DNA of 64,000 nucleotides, from assembly GCF_039529295.1 (NCBI RefSeq), contig NZ_BAAAMN010000014.1, forward strand, positions 1-64,000. Reading direction: 5' to 3'. The translations under genes were made by a program, and so were the position numbers. Positions 41,917-49,197 of the stretch are shown one piece after another. The notes under the pieces are model-generated. The model saw only the letters and a list, made by a program, of their open reading frames with translations, had not been told where the DNA came from and searched no databases. Numbering within the stretch: the stretch's first letter is position 1; each line of letters opens with the position of its first letter. The DNA is from Yaniella flava (GTDB lineage Bacteria > Actinomycetota > Actinomycetes > Actinomycetales > Micrococcaceae).

Positions 41917-42687
41917 CTAGATGCGGTTCAGATTCTTCGGCCAGGAACTTGGCGGTAACGGCCTTCCGGCGCGACGCCGGGTCAGCAGCATAGCTTCTTC
42001 GTGAATCTTGGTGGCATCAACACGACCAGCTGTGGTGAATTTGACTCGGGCAGCAGCGCGGTAGGCCGTTTTGATGAATTCCGGGGTGTACCCGTCGATC
42101 CGGTGTACAGCCAGCAGATGGTCAGCGATCTCATTTGTGGCATCGGAGGCTTTGACGGTGGCGGCATCAAAGTGCAGCAGCTTCTCCGATGTCGGCGTCA
42201 AGATCATGCCATCGTCGGTTTTGGAGAATTTGACCCGCCGGGTGACCGCCTTTCCGGGGCCGTCGTTGGCCACAATCGTGTGGATTGGCACAATATCGTC
42301 GGGCACGATAGCAATCTCGCCCCCGAACAGGATGATCTTGGAGTCACCATAGGGGTATTCACGCTGCGGGATGGGTTCTTTGCCAGCTACGCCGTAGACA
42401 GCCTTTTGCAATGCATCAGACCGGGCGAAGAATGGCTTTCCTTTGACCTCCAGCCAGATTTGGAGTTCTGGCAAGTAAAAGTCTGGTAGATACCAAATCT
42501 TCGGACTCAGCTGATAGTGGCATGGCTCGTAATCCCAGTTGATGCCCAGCAAGTCCAAGAGGATGGCCCATCGTGCCTCCAATCCAGAGGCAAAGACGCG
42601 CCCGGAATAGGAGACTTGCTTTCCTGTTGGTCGAGGTGCACCACGTCCACGCTTGACGCCCTCAGATCGCTTCGGGATGACGGTCAC
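41917..42687 (-). CDS. PD-(D/E)XK endonuclease-like protein, 256 aa
   Basis: The N-terminal half has ASGLEARWAILLDLLGINWD, then YLPDFYLPELQIWLEVKGKP: Asp and Glu-x-Lys in the order of the TnsA/DUF1064-type nuclease core. The C-terminal half is unassigned. The GTG start at 42687 overlaps the stop of the next nuclease gene (GTGA), so translation is coupled. Probably a DNA nuclease for processing or defence of the element; cleavage specificity cannot be seen. Confidence 0.75.
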   Translation of the reverse strand: MTVIPKRSEGVKRGRGAPRPTGKQVSYSGRVFASGLEARWAILLDLLGINWDYEPCHYQLSPKIWYLPDFYLPELQIWLEVKGKPFFARSDALQKAVYGVAGKEPIPQREYPYGDSKIILFGGEIAIVPDDIVPIHTIVANDGPGKAVTRRVKFSKTDDGMILTPTSEKLLHFDAATVKASDATNEIADHLLAVHRIDGYTPEFIKTAYRAAARVKFTTAGRVDATKIHEEAMLLTRRRAGRPLPPSSWPKNLNRI

Positions 42688-43256
42688 GATGCAGCCTGCA
42701 AAACACTGGTGTCCCTGGTGGTTCGTGCCTGTCTGAGGGCTTGGACGAAGACCTCGGGTGGAAAGCACCAGATGTCAGCTGATGAGGCGTGGGATAGGGT
42801 GCCGATGCGTTGGTGACGAGGGTGGACTTGGAAGCCTTTTGGCCCGGTGTCGTCGCGGAGCCAGGTCAGCAGATCGGTGACTCGTGCCCAGGAGACTACT
42901 GGCTCACCAACGTATGCCGGTAGCGTGTCGGGTAGGCAGCACATGATCCATTCGATGGTTCCCTTCCGGGCGCGCGGGACAGGTACCATACCGATGGCGT
43001 AGGGCTTGTCAGCGTAGTCGGCTTGCTCGATGACGGTGGTGGCAGCAGAGCGGATGGCTGCACCGAGGTCTGCCCATGCTTTGACTTGCACGGTGGTATC
43101 GGAGAGTAGGTTGAGGTCTCCCCCATCCTCGCGGCGTCCTTCGCCCAGGAGTCGTGCCGGGTTTTTGACATCAACGAGGTCAGCGAAGTGTTCGACGAAG
43201 AACTCTACTGCTGCACGTTCATTGCGCGCGCCTTTATTTTTCTGTGGGTTGGCCAT
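42684..43256 (-). CDS. Holliday-junction-resolvase-like nuclease, 190 aa
   Basis: Begins MANPQKNKGARNERAAVEFF; NKGARNERAAVE, then LLGEGRREDGGDLNLLSDTT and VQVKAWADLGAAIR give the Glu, Asp and QxK residues of the archaeal Hjc-like PD-(D/E)XK fold used by many phages. I infer a structure-specific DNA nuclease. It overlaps the membrane protein gene upstream by 23 bases and is coupled to the next nuclease gene downstream. The choice of ATG follows from the conserved N-terminus. Confidence 0.8.
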   Translation of the reverse strand: MANPQKNKGARNERAAVEFFVEHFADLVDVKNPARLLGEGRREDGGDLNLLSDTTVQVKAWADLGAAIRSAATTVIEQADYADKPYAIGMVPVPRARKGTIEWIMCCLPDTLPAYVGEPVVSWARVTDLLTWLRDDTGPKGFQVHPRHQRIGTLSHASSADIWCFPPEVFVQALRQARTTRDTSVLQAAS

Positions 43257-43653
43257 TGTCACCCCAAAACAACGGAGTGCGACGTACCCAGACCAGTGTG
43301 ATCCAAATGGTGCCAAACAAGATGACGACGAGGATGTAGAGCGGGAAGACGATGAGCACCAGGGCGGCAACGGTGAGTGGCTGGTAGAGGTGTATCAGTA
43401 GCTTTGGTTGTTTGGTGGTGAAGGCGGCAATAGCCAGAGGTACTGCGGTCAGAAGTATCAGTATCGTCGGCATGAGGGTCGCCATATTTTCAGCGGTATA
43501 GAGTCCGCTGAGCCAGCTGAAGACCAGCATGGTGACGAGCATTCCCCAGACGATCGATGCCATGACTGCAATAAGGCGGCGCGTGCCAAGGCTCATGGGT
43601 TTGCGTGGCTTTTTGACCTTTGGTGCCTTGGTCTGTTCGGCAGTTTCGTTCAT
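43234..43653 (-). CDS. Membrane protein, 139 aa
   Basis: A Lys-rich N-terminus, then four hydrophobic segments (LIAVMASIVWGMLVTMLVF, LMPTILILLTAVPLAIAAF, PLTVAALVLIVFPLYILVVI, LFGTIWITLVWV). It looks like a polytopic membrane protein; no family recognised. Its start overlaps the previous stop, so it is part of the operon led by the 44890 leader peptide. Confidence 0.65.
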   Translation of the reverse strand: MNETAEQTKAPKVKKPRKPMSLGTRRLIAVMASIVWGMLVTMLVFSWLSGLYTAENMATLMPTILILLTAVPLAIAAFTTKQPKLLIHLYQPLTVAALVLIVFPLYILVVILFGTIWITLVWVRRTPLFWGDNGQPTEK

Positions 43654-44855
43654 GATGCGACCTCCTGGGGTGCATTATCTGTTGTGGTGAAGACATGGAA
43701 TTCGTCTGACACCTGGTATTCGTGGATCATGGGTTCAGCCAGTGTGAACATCGTGCGATAAACCTGCATCGGGGTGGCGCCCAGACGGGTCTTTAGCGAG
43801 GCGGTGGCTTGGTTCAGTTCATGGAAGTGCTTGCGATACCGCTGCTGGTGTTCAGTGCGCTGAGCTAATGTTTTCTTATGCGCTGCCCCGGTGAGTTGAT
43901 GTAGCGAAAATTCGGTCTCAATGAAGCCAGTGAGAGACTGACGGATGATGTCACGCTGCTGTTTACTGGTTTTGCCGGCGGCTTGCATCACTCGACCGGT
44001 GAAGGCTTTGATTTCCTTTTGTGAGGGGCGTAAGAAGTCAGCGCATCCTGGGATGGCGATCTGCGATGGGGCCAACATCTGAGTTGAGATCAGTCGATGG
44101 AGTTGGTCGGGCGTGTAGTCATCCCAAAGAGCCATCATGTCGTGGTCTAGGCGGTCTTTGGGCACAGGGCGACCTAGGACGATGTACAGCTGGTATCGGG
44201 CTGCCTGGTACGCGCTGATGGGGTCGTTGTTGAGCTTGGTGACGATGCGTTGACGGGTCCGCGGGTCGGGTCGGATGACATCTGGCAGGCCGTAAATGAC
44301 GCGCAATGCAACAGCTGACCGTGCAGGGTTCAGTTTCTTGCGGGTGCTGGTGGCTTCTTCAAGCCAGGCATAGACCTCTCGGTGGATGGCTGATGAGGTA
44401 AGCGTCGTGGAGTCTGAACCGTAGATGTCTGTAGTGGACATGAAGTGTGGGTCGGTGGCATCTTCTCTGACCGTTCGGGTGGCGTTTGAGAAAATCCAGT
44501 TGGCTCCTGATTTCAGGAATCGTTCTGCCCACCCTGTCGCCGATGCGCTGGTGAATGTCAGTAGATCAACCCCGGTGCCGTCATCTGTTAGTACCTTGGA
44601 TTTGAGTCGCCTTTCGCACTCTGATCGCACTGCGTCCAGCATGACTTCACCAGATGCAGGCATCCGTCGCCGACACAGATCAACCATGGCAGTGATGGCT
44701 TGCGACCCCATCAGGCACGAGAGGATTTGAGATCGACCATGGGACTCTGACTGTTCACCTATCAGGACGTTTCGCGCGACCTGGGACACAATGTCGTCCA
44801 CAGTGGATGGAGTGGTGGGTTTTTGTCGGACAGAATTCTTGGAGATGACTGTCAT
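43650..44855 (-). CDS. Hypothetical protein, 401 aa
   Basis: Begins MTVISKNSVRQKPTTPSTVD. All-helical, basic, with WAERFLKSGANWIFSNATRT, ALRVIYGLPDVIRPDPRTRQ and KTSKQQRDIIRQSLTGFIET. The domain resembles DNA-binding proteins in charge but I cannot assign it. It is preceded by an unusual leader: a 12-codon frame whose stop overlaps its ATG. The operon then encodes a membrane protein and two nucleases, which suggests replication or recombination work. Confidence 0.7.
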   Translation of the reverse strand: MTVISKNSVRQKPTTPSTVDDIVSQVARNVLIGEQSESHGRSQILSCLMGSQAITAMVDLCRRRMPASGEVMLDAVRSECERRLKSKVLTDDGTGVDLLTFTSASATGWAERFLKSGANWIFSNATRTVREDATDPHFMSTTDIYGSDSTTLTSSAIHREVYAWLEEATSTRKKLNPARSAVALRVIYGLPDVIRPDPRTRQRIVTKLNNDPISAYQAARYQLYIVLGRPVPKDRLDHDMMALWDDYTPDQLHRLISTQMLAPSQIAIPGCADFLRPSQKEIKAFTGRVMQAAGKTSKQQRDIIRQSLTGFIETEFSLHQLTGAAHKKTLAQRTEHQQRYRKHFHELNQATASLKTRLGATPMQVYRTMFTLAEPMIHEYQVSDEFHVFTTTDNAPQEVAS

Positions 44856-44890
44856 AGGACACCACCTTTGTCAGCGCAGTAAGTTCTCAT
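44852..44890 (-). CDS. Leader peptide, 12 aa, coupled to the next gene
   Basis: MRTYCADKGGVL. Its ATG is exactly 9 bases after the box and its TGA overlaps the ATG of the 401-residue protein; AAAGGTGG inside it can serve as the ribosome site for that gene. This is the only unit where the 9-base start opens a tiny frame. Confidence 0.6.
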   Translation of the reverse strand: MRTYCADKGGVL

Positions 44891-44899
44891 GCACTGACA

Positions 44900-44907
44900 G
44901 TGTCCGG
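44900..44907 (-). promoter_or_regulatory. CCGGACAC box before a leader peptide
   Basis: Ends 9 nt before ATG 44890, the start of a 12-codon frame. Confidence 0.75.
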
Positions 44908-44932
44908 CAGGCTTCTGCGCCGGCTCAGATAG

Positions 44933-45055
44933 TCACCGGTTTGGGTGATCTTTGGCGGAAGCATCCGACGGGTTGATGGCATACTGGTGGGCTGATAAGC
45001 CGACGATTGCGGCCAAGGCAAGCAACGCTGTGCCAACCGATGGAAGGTTGTTCAT
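44933..45055 (-). CDS. Small membrane or secreted peptide, 40 aa
   Basis: Begins MNNLPSVGTALLALAAIVGL, a hydrophobic N-terminus, then AHQYAINPSDASAKDHPNR. A GAGAGGAAG site, itself part of the IS605-type end, sits just before the ATG. It could be expressed from tnpB read-through. Function unknown. Confidence 0.4.
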   Translation of the reverse strand: MNNLPSVGTALLALAAIVGLSAHQYAINPSDASAKDHPNR

Positions 45056-45097
45056 TGACTTCCTCTCCCGTCTGAAGACTGGGAGATTCCTGTTCCA
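45056..45097 (-). mobile_element. IS200/IS605-type right end beside tnpB
   Basis: Directly after the tnpB stop the minus strand reads GGAATCTCCCAGTCTTCAG, a short hairpin (CTCCCAGTC with GACGGGAG) and GAGGAAGTCAA. This is the typical right end where the omega (guide) RNA of TnpB also lies. No tnpA and no clear left end are nearby. Confidence 0.7.
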
Positions 45098-46354
45098 TTA
45101 CGCAGTTTGGGGTGCGTGCTGGGAGGGGGTTACTGCTTCGTAGGGGCTGCCGTCACCGGGGTGCGGTCTTATGCATCCTCCACAGTCGTTTGCGATCTCC
45201 GACAGTCCAGCGGCGATCATAATGTTCTTAGCGGCGTTGATATCTCGGTCATGGACGGTGCCACATGCTGAGCAGGCCCAGGAGCGGATATGCAATGGCT
45301 TTTTGCCATCCTTATGCCCACAGGTGCTACAGAGCTGGGTGGATGGGTAAAACCGGTCGATGACATGCACCTGCCGTCCAGCTTCATTAGCTTTTTCACG
45401 GATCAGACGCTGCAACATGCCCCATCCGACATCGCTGATGGCTTTGGCCAACCGACGGTTTGTGATCAGTCCTGCAACATGGAGGTCTTCGACAGCTAGT
45501 GCTTGGGTTTCGTCTACCAGCTGGCGTGCGACCTTGTGATGATAATCCTTCCTGGCATGAGCAACCTTGCGGTGCTGTTTGGCGACTTTGACTCGTGCTT
45601 TGTTCCGGTTGGCTGAGCCCTTGGCACGACGCGACAGTGATCGTTGGAGTCTGCCGAGTTTGCGCTGGGCACGTTTCAACATACGCGGATTAGCGACTTT
45701 ACGAGCATCTCCGGTATCGGTGGTGATGATGGCCAGGTCAGTAATGCCCAAATCGACCCCGGCAGCCTGATATGTCGGTGCCAGTGCAGGCTTGGGTGCA
45801 ACCTCTACAACGAAGCTTGCCTCATAGGTGCCATCCGCCCACTGGGTGATCGTTACCGACGACGGTTCCGAGGGCAGCACTCTAGTCATCCGGGTTTTGA
45901 TAGGTGGCATTTTGGGCAGCTTCAGCCACCCCCACTTCTGACCCGGCACATGCTCCAGCCGGAAATTCGCATTGCGAGTGAACCGGATTTTGTGGGTGGT
46001 CTGGCGTTTGGACTTCAACCGCGGTGGGCGCATCTTTGGACCTTTGCGCTTGCCCGATACCGAGGCAAAGAAATTGGCGAATCCCTGCTGGGCATCACGC
46101 ACCGATTGTTGCAGCATCACCGCCGATACTTCGGCCAGATAGGTGCGATCCCCACCGGGCTGCTTTGCATCCACCAGCACTTTGCGAGCCGTGACATCCG
46201 AATCCTCTGCCAGGTTTTCACCGGCCTCAAACAGTGCATTGCGACGAGCCACATAATCGTTATACACCGCTCGGGCGCACCCAAAAGACCGCGCCAGCAC
46301 CTGCTGCTGATCAACGGTCGGATACACCCGATAGGCAAAACGTTTCTTCTTCAT
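45098..46354 (-). CDS. tnpB: TnpB RNA-guided nuclease of the IS605 family, 418 aa
   Basis: Usual length. The RuvC catalytic parts are complete: GVDLGITDLA (Asp), LAVEDLHVAGLI (Glu) and HDRDINAAKNI (Asp), with the zinc ribbon CSTCGHKDGK and CSACG between the last two. So it is probably an active RNA-guided nuclease. Its ATG is 10 bases from a CCGGACAC box, so it appears to have been captured by the element's regulation. No tnpA lies nearby, which is common for solitary tnpB genes. A GTG one codon earlier is an alternative start. Confidence 0.9.
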   Translation of the reverse strand: MKKKRFAYRVYPTVDQQQVLARSFGCARAVYNDYVARRNALFEAGENLAEDSDVTARKVLVDAKQPGGDRTYLAEVSAVMLQQSVRDAQQGFANFFASVSGKRKGPKMRPPRLKSKRQTTHKIRFTRNANFRLEHVPGQKWGWLKLPKMPPIKTRMTRVLPSEPSSVTITQWADGTYEASFVVEVAPKPALAPTYQAAGVDLGITDLAIITTDTGDARKVANPRMLKRAQRKLGRLQRSLSRRAKGSANRNKARVKVAKQHRKVAHARKDYHHKVARQLVDETQALAVEDLHVAGLITNRRLAKAISDVGWGMLQRLIREKANEAGRQVHVIDRFYPSTQLCSTCGHKDGKKPLHIRSWACSACGTVHDRDINAAKNIMIAAGLSEIANDCGGCIRPHPGDGSPYEAVTPSQHAPQTA

Positions 46355-46364
46355 CACTATGACA

Positions 46365-46372
46365 GTGTCCGG
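46365..46372 (-). promoter_or_regulatory. CCGGACAC box before tnpB
   Basis: 10 nt before the ATG of tnpB, or 7 before a GTG. It gives a transposon gene the element's own control site. Confidence 0.7.
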
Positions 46373-46385
46373 CGCGTCAGCAACA

Positions 46386-46739
46386 CTAGGCCGACAGGCA
46401 ATTCACCACCCCACTAAAGTGAGGAGCACTCTCGCCGGGGTCCGGTAGGATGGCGAGCACCGTGGTATCAGCGGTTTTCTCGCGCAAGAAGAAGCTAGCG
46501 ATCAGCACAATAATCCCGCCTGACAGTGCGAAGGTTGTAGCAGTGCGGGGATTGCCTTGGACACCATCGGCAAAGATCAGCATCGACATGCCCAGCGAAT
46601 TAAAGAACGCCAAGAGTGCCGCGAAGATGGGGTGGTTCAGCGATATTGCGATCAGCAGTAAGGTCGCGGACAGACTGCCGATCAGCAACCATCGTCCATA
46701 GTTGCGCATGGTTTTCCACAAATCTTCTTCTAGGCTCAT
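46386..46739 (-). CDS. Membrane protein, 117 aa
   Basis: Begins MSLEEDLWKTMRNYGRWLLI; helices LLIGSLSATLLLIAISL, FAALLAFFNSLGMSMLIFA and TFALSGGIIVLIASFFL, then a polar tail. The ATG is 9 bases from the box. No family recognised. It lies 14 bases upstream of the box that precedes tnpB. Confidence 0.7.
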   Translation of the reverse strand: MSLEEDLWKTMRNYGRWLLIGSLSATLLLIAISLNHPIFAALLAFFNSLGMSMLIFADGVQGNPRTATTFALSGGIIVLIASFFLREKTADTTVLAILPDPGESAPHFSGVVNCLSA

Positions 46740-46748
46740 ATCTGCACA

Positions 46749-46756
46749 GTGTCCGG
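46749..46756 (-). promoter_or_regulatory. CCGGACAC box
   Basis: Ends 9 nt before ATG 46739. Confidence 0.75.
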
Positions 46757-46766
46757 TCGGTGCACC

Positions 46767-47549
46767 TTACCGGTCTTTGATGTCGCCTAGATGGTTGTAT
46801 CGTTCGGGAACGTTGCCGAATTTGTGGGGTCGAGAAGTGGAGTTTCTGGTGGCATGGTCCCAGTCTTCGGCCTGCTGCAAGATCAGTTCCATGCGGTGGT
46901 TCGGGTCCATATTGCGGTTGGAGTTGATCGTGTCGATCACGAAGAGTTTACTGTTCGAGTTCGAGGTCACCTTTGCCGGGTCTAGACCGCCAAGGATACG
47001 ATATTCGTCGCCGGTGTCCAACAGTTTTTCAACCTGGTCTTCCAGGTCTTTCCGAGATATACCACCTGGGTCTTTGGTGGTGTCGATGGTGACGTTACCG
47101 CCGTACTCGTAGCTGATGTCTGCCCCGGCAAGAGCGTTGAATGAGAGGTCGGCATCCATGACATCGTCGATGACAACGTCCTCTTCGGAACTGGTGGGCT
47201 GGTATCCACCTAAAAACTCTGGTTCGGAGGTCACGTAGAAGCTGCCCGGTGCGTCGTAGTCGTGCTCGAATGCCTCGGCGACCTCGACCTGTTTCACCCC
47301 TTTTGCACGGAGCTCGTCGTGGAGGTCGTGGACTTCCAGTAGCTCCAGCACCCGTTCCTTGCTTTGCAGACCTTGACGTTCGACGGCGAGATTCTTTGCT
47401 AAGGCTCTCCGCTGCTTATCGGCGTACTTCTGTTGCATGTTGGGACCGAGGTTTACATCGGACTCTGAATGGGTTTTGGTTGTGTACTTGCCGTCATTGG
47501 TGCGATTGGACTGCTGGGCTTGCTGCGCGGAGGTCAGTGGTGTCGTCAT
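46767..47549 (-). CDS. HSEAD-tagged element protein, 260 aa
   Basis: Begins MTTPLTSAQQAQQ then NRTNDGKYTTKTHSESDVNL. Next come a basic helical part (DKQRRALAKNLAVERQGLQS), an acidic middle and a C-terminus ending ERYNHLGDIKDR. It shares LEVHDLHDELRAKGVKQVEV with the neighbouring 47668 protein (LEVHDLYDKLRDRGVHKVEL) and the PGGISRKDLEDQ motif with its PGGISRAELEDQ, so these two are paralogues over most of their length. Function unknown. The ATG is 9 bases from the box. Confidence 0.75.
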   Translation of the reverse strand: MTTPLTSAQQAQQSNRTNDGKYTTKTHSESDVNLGPNMQQKYADKQRRALAKNLAVERQGLQSKERVLELLEVHDLHDELRAKGVKQVEVAEAFEHDYDAPGSFYVTSEPEFLGGYQPTSSEEDVVIDDVMDADLSFNALAGADISYEYGGNVTIDTTKDPGGISRKDLEDQVEKLLDTGDEYRILGGLDPAKVTSNSNSKLFVIDTINSNRNMDPNHRMELILQQAEDWDHATRNSTSRPHKFGNVPERYNHLGDIKDR

Positions 47550-47558
47550 GCACTGTTG

Positions 47559-47566
47559 GTGTCCGG
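47559..47566 (-). promoter_or_regulatory. CCGGACAC box
   Basis: Ends 9 nt before ATG 47549. Confidence 0.75.
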
Positions 47567-47587
47567 TGCGTTATGGGCAGCAAAATA

Positions 47588-47614
47588 CCGCCCGAGGACA
47601 CTATTCCCGGGGCG
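47588..47614 (-). terminator. Hairpin after the 47668 gene
   Basis: CCGCCC with GGGGCG, followed on the minus strand by GGTATTTTG; moderate terminator. Confidence 0.5.
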
Positions 47615-47667
47615 ATAGAGTGGTTGGTGGCGCCTATCAGCTGTTCGTTGCCGACAAGGTGCGCCGC

Positions 47668-48735
47668 CTAGTCATCAGAGCGCTGCACACGACGGTGCTT
47701 TTCCAACAGGTCGGCAATATCATGCGTGAGTTCATTGAGGCGGTAGTCATCGTCCTCGGTGTCGGCAACCCAGCCCATTTCAGACAACGACGCGGCGATC
47801 TTGTCGTTGAGCGCAGTGAGCTGCTCGGGGTCCATGTTGTGTGCTGGACCGTCCTGGTGGGCGTTGATGGCTCGGGCTTGGTCTTCTAGCTCTGCTCGAC
47901 TGATGCCGCCGGGATCGCTTGTGACATCGAGGACGACGTAGCCCATCAGAGCTTGGCCTGAAGTGTCTGCTCGACGTAGGGCCTGCCATGGGATGCCGGA
48001 TTCGATCACTGCGCCTTCCATCAGCAGCAGGTCTGGGTCCTCATGGTCGGTATCAATATGTCGAATTTCGTAGTGTGGTCCGTCGTCGCGGGTCAACTCC
48101 ACTTTATGAACGCCTCGGTCGCGGAGCTTGTCGTAGAGATCATGGACTTCCAGCAGGTCTGCCACGTGTTGAGAGGCGTCTAATGATTCGCGGCCTTTTG
48201 ATATGTGCTCGTTGAGTCGGTAGCGCTGCTGGGAGACGGCCTGGCGGTCGCTCAGCATGTCATCTCGGAGCACATCGAGTGTATCTGCAACGGTTGCACG
48301 GAAGGCGTCTTGGCTGTGTTTGTCGTCGTCAAATCCTCCAAAGAGTCGTGGTTCCTCGCTGTGCTGGTGTAGCGCTGTTGCCGAGGTAAGTCGGGCATCT
48401 TTGGCTTCGGCGCCGTACCGCTCGTGATAGTGACGGTTCCAGACCATAACCTTATTCTCGTCATCACCCGGTTTGGTTCTGAAGGTGGTTTGGGTAATCA
48501 ACGATCCATCATCCTCATTGATGGAGACGGTGTCGGTCAGCGCAGCCGGCCAGTTAGCGTTTTCCACAATGGACTGGTGGTATCTTCCAACCTCAGAGAC
48601 CCACTGAGAGATTCCCGGTGTGCCTTCTGGCAACAGTGCCCCCTGGGCTTCGGAGTGCTGCTTGTGATCGTATTGCCCCGATGTTCGTCGGTTACGCTGT
48701 TGGGCCTGTTGTGCGGAGGTCAGTGGCTGTGTCAT
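47668..48735 (-). CDS. HSEAD-tagged element protein, 355 aa
   Basis: Begins MTQPLTSAQQAQQ then NRRTSGQYDHKQHSEAQGAL, a looser tag. It has an N-terminal domain of its own (WVSEVGRYHQSIVENANWPA) and then the region shared with the 46767 protein (LLEVHDLYDKLRDRGVHKVE, PGGISRAELEDQ). The end is charged (YRLNELTHDIADLLEKHRRV). Function unknown. The ATG is 9 bases from the box. Confidence 0.75.
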   Translation of the reverse strand: MTQPLTSAQQAQQRNRRTSGQYDHKQHSEAQGALLPEGTPGISQWVSEVGRYHQSIVENANWPAALTDTVSINEDDGSLITQTTFRTKPGDDENKVMVWNRHYHERYGAEAKDARLTSATALHQHSEEPRLFGGFDDDKHSQDAFRATVADTLDVLRDDMLSDRQAVSQQRYRLNEHISKGRESLDASQHVADLLEVHDLYDKLRDRGVHKVELTRDDGPHYEIRHIDTDHEDPDLLLMEGAVIESGIPWQALRRADTSGQALMGYVVLDVTSDPGGISRAELEDQARAINAHQDGPAHNMDPEQLTALNDKIAASLSEMGWVADTEDDDYRLNELTHDIADLLEKHRRVQRSDD

Positions 48736-48744
48736 GAAGAGTTA

Positions 48745-48752
48745 GTGTCCGG
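48745..48752 (-). promoter_or_regulatory. CCGGACAC box
   Basis: Ends 9 nt before ATG 48735. Confidence 0.75.
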
Positions 48753-48756
48753 TGGC

Positions 48757-49086
48757 TCATTGCAGTATCGCAACGGGGTCGATAAGTTCACCGCGGTGTA
48801 GCTGTGCTTCGGAGTTTATGATGTAGTCGCCCACTGGGTAACTGGGGTTCTCAGATGCAACGATGATGGTCGCGAACGACCCTTCGCCCCGATTTTCCTT
48901 GACGGTGACGATCATAGGTTGTTGACCTACCGGCAATGCGATGATCATGCCGCGCTGGACGAAGGGGATGGTCACTGGAAGTTTGGACAGTTCGTGGTTC
49001 ATCGACCCCTCTGACGCTGAAGCTAAGTATGCCTGCTCTTCATCTTTGGATACGATGCCGGGGAGGTCAAGTTTTGCGAAGTCCAT
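48757..49086 (-). CDS. Hypothetical protein, 109 aa
   Basis: Begins MDFAKLDLPGIVSKDEEQAY. Beta-rich second half (VTIPFVQRGMIIALPVGQQP, MIVTVKENRGEGSFATIIVA) without known family. No strong ribosome site; the box lies 41 bases upstream. Gene before it is the CAP-domain surface protein, separated by a strong terminator. Confidence 0.65.
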   Translation of the reverse strand: MDFAKLDLPGIVSKDEEQAYLASASEGSMNHELSKLPVTIPFVQRGMIIALPVGQQPMIVTVKENRGEGSFATIIVASENPSYPVGDYIINSEAQLHRGELIDPVAILQ

Positions 49087-49127
49087 AGTTGATCCAATCC
49101 GTTGTCTATTCTGCCTTTACATTTACT

Positions 49128-49135
49128 GTGTCCGG
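49128..49135 (-). promoter_or_regulatory. CCGGACAC box
   Basis: 41 nt upstream of ATG 49086, 17 bases beyond a terminator. Confidence 0.65.
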
Positions 49136-49151
49136 CACAGGGGCGTGCCAA

Positions 49152-49182
49152 AGCCCCCGAAAGAGCATGTCTTCCGGGGGCT
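49152..49182 (-). terminator. Intrinsic terminator
   Basis: AGCCCCCG with CGGGGGCT, followed by TTTGG on the minus strand. Confidence 0.8.
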
Positions 49183-49197
49183 ATCTCACCTCAGAGG

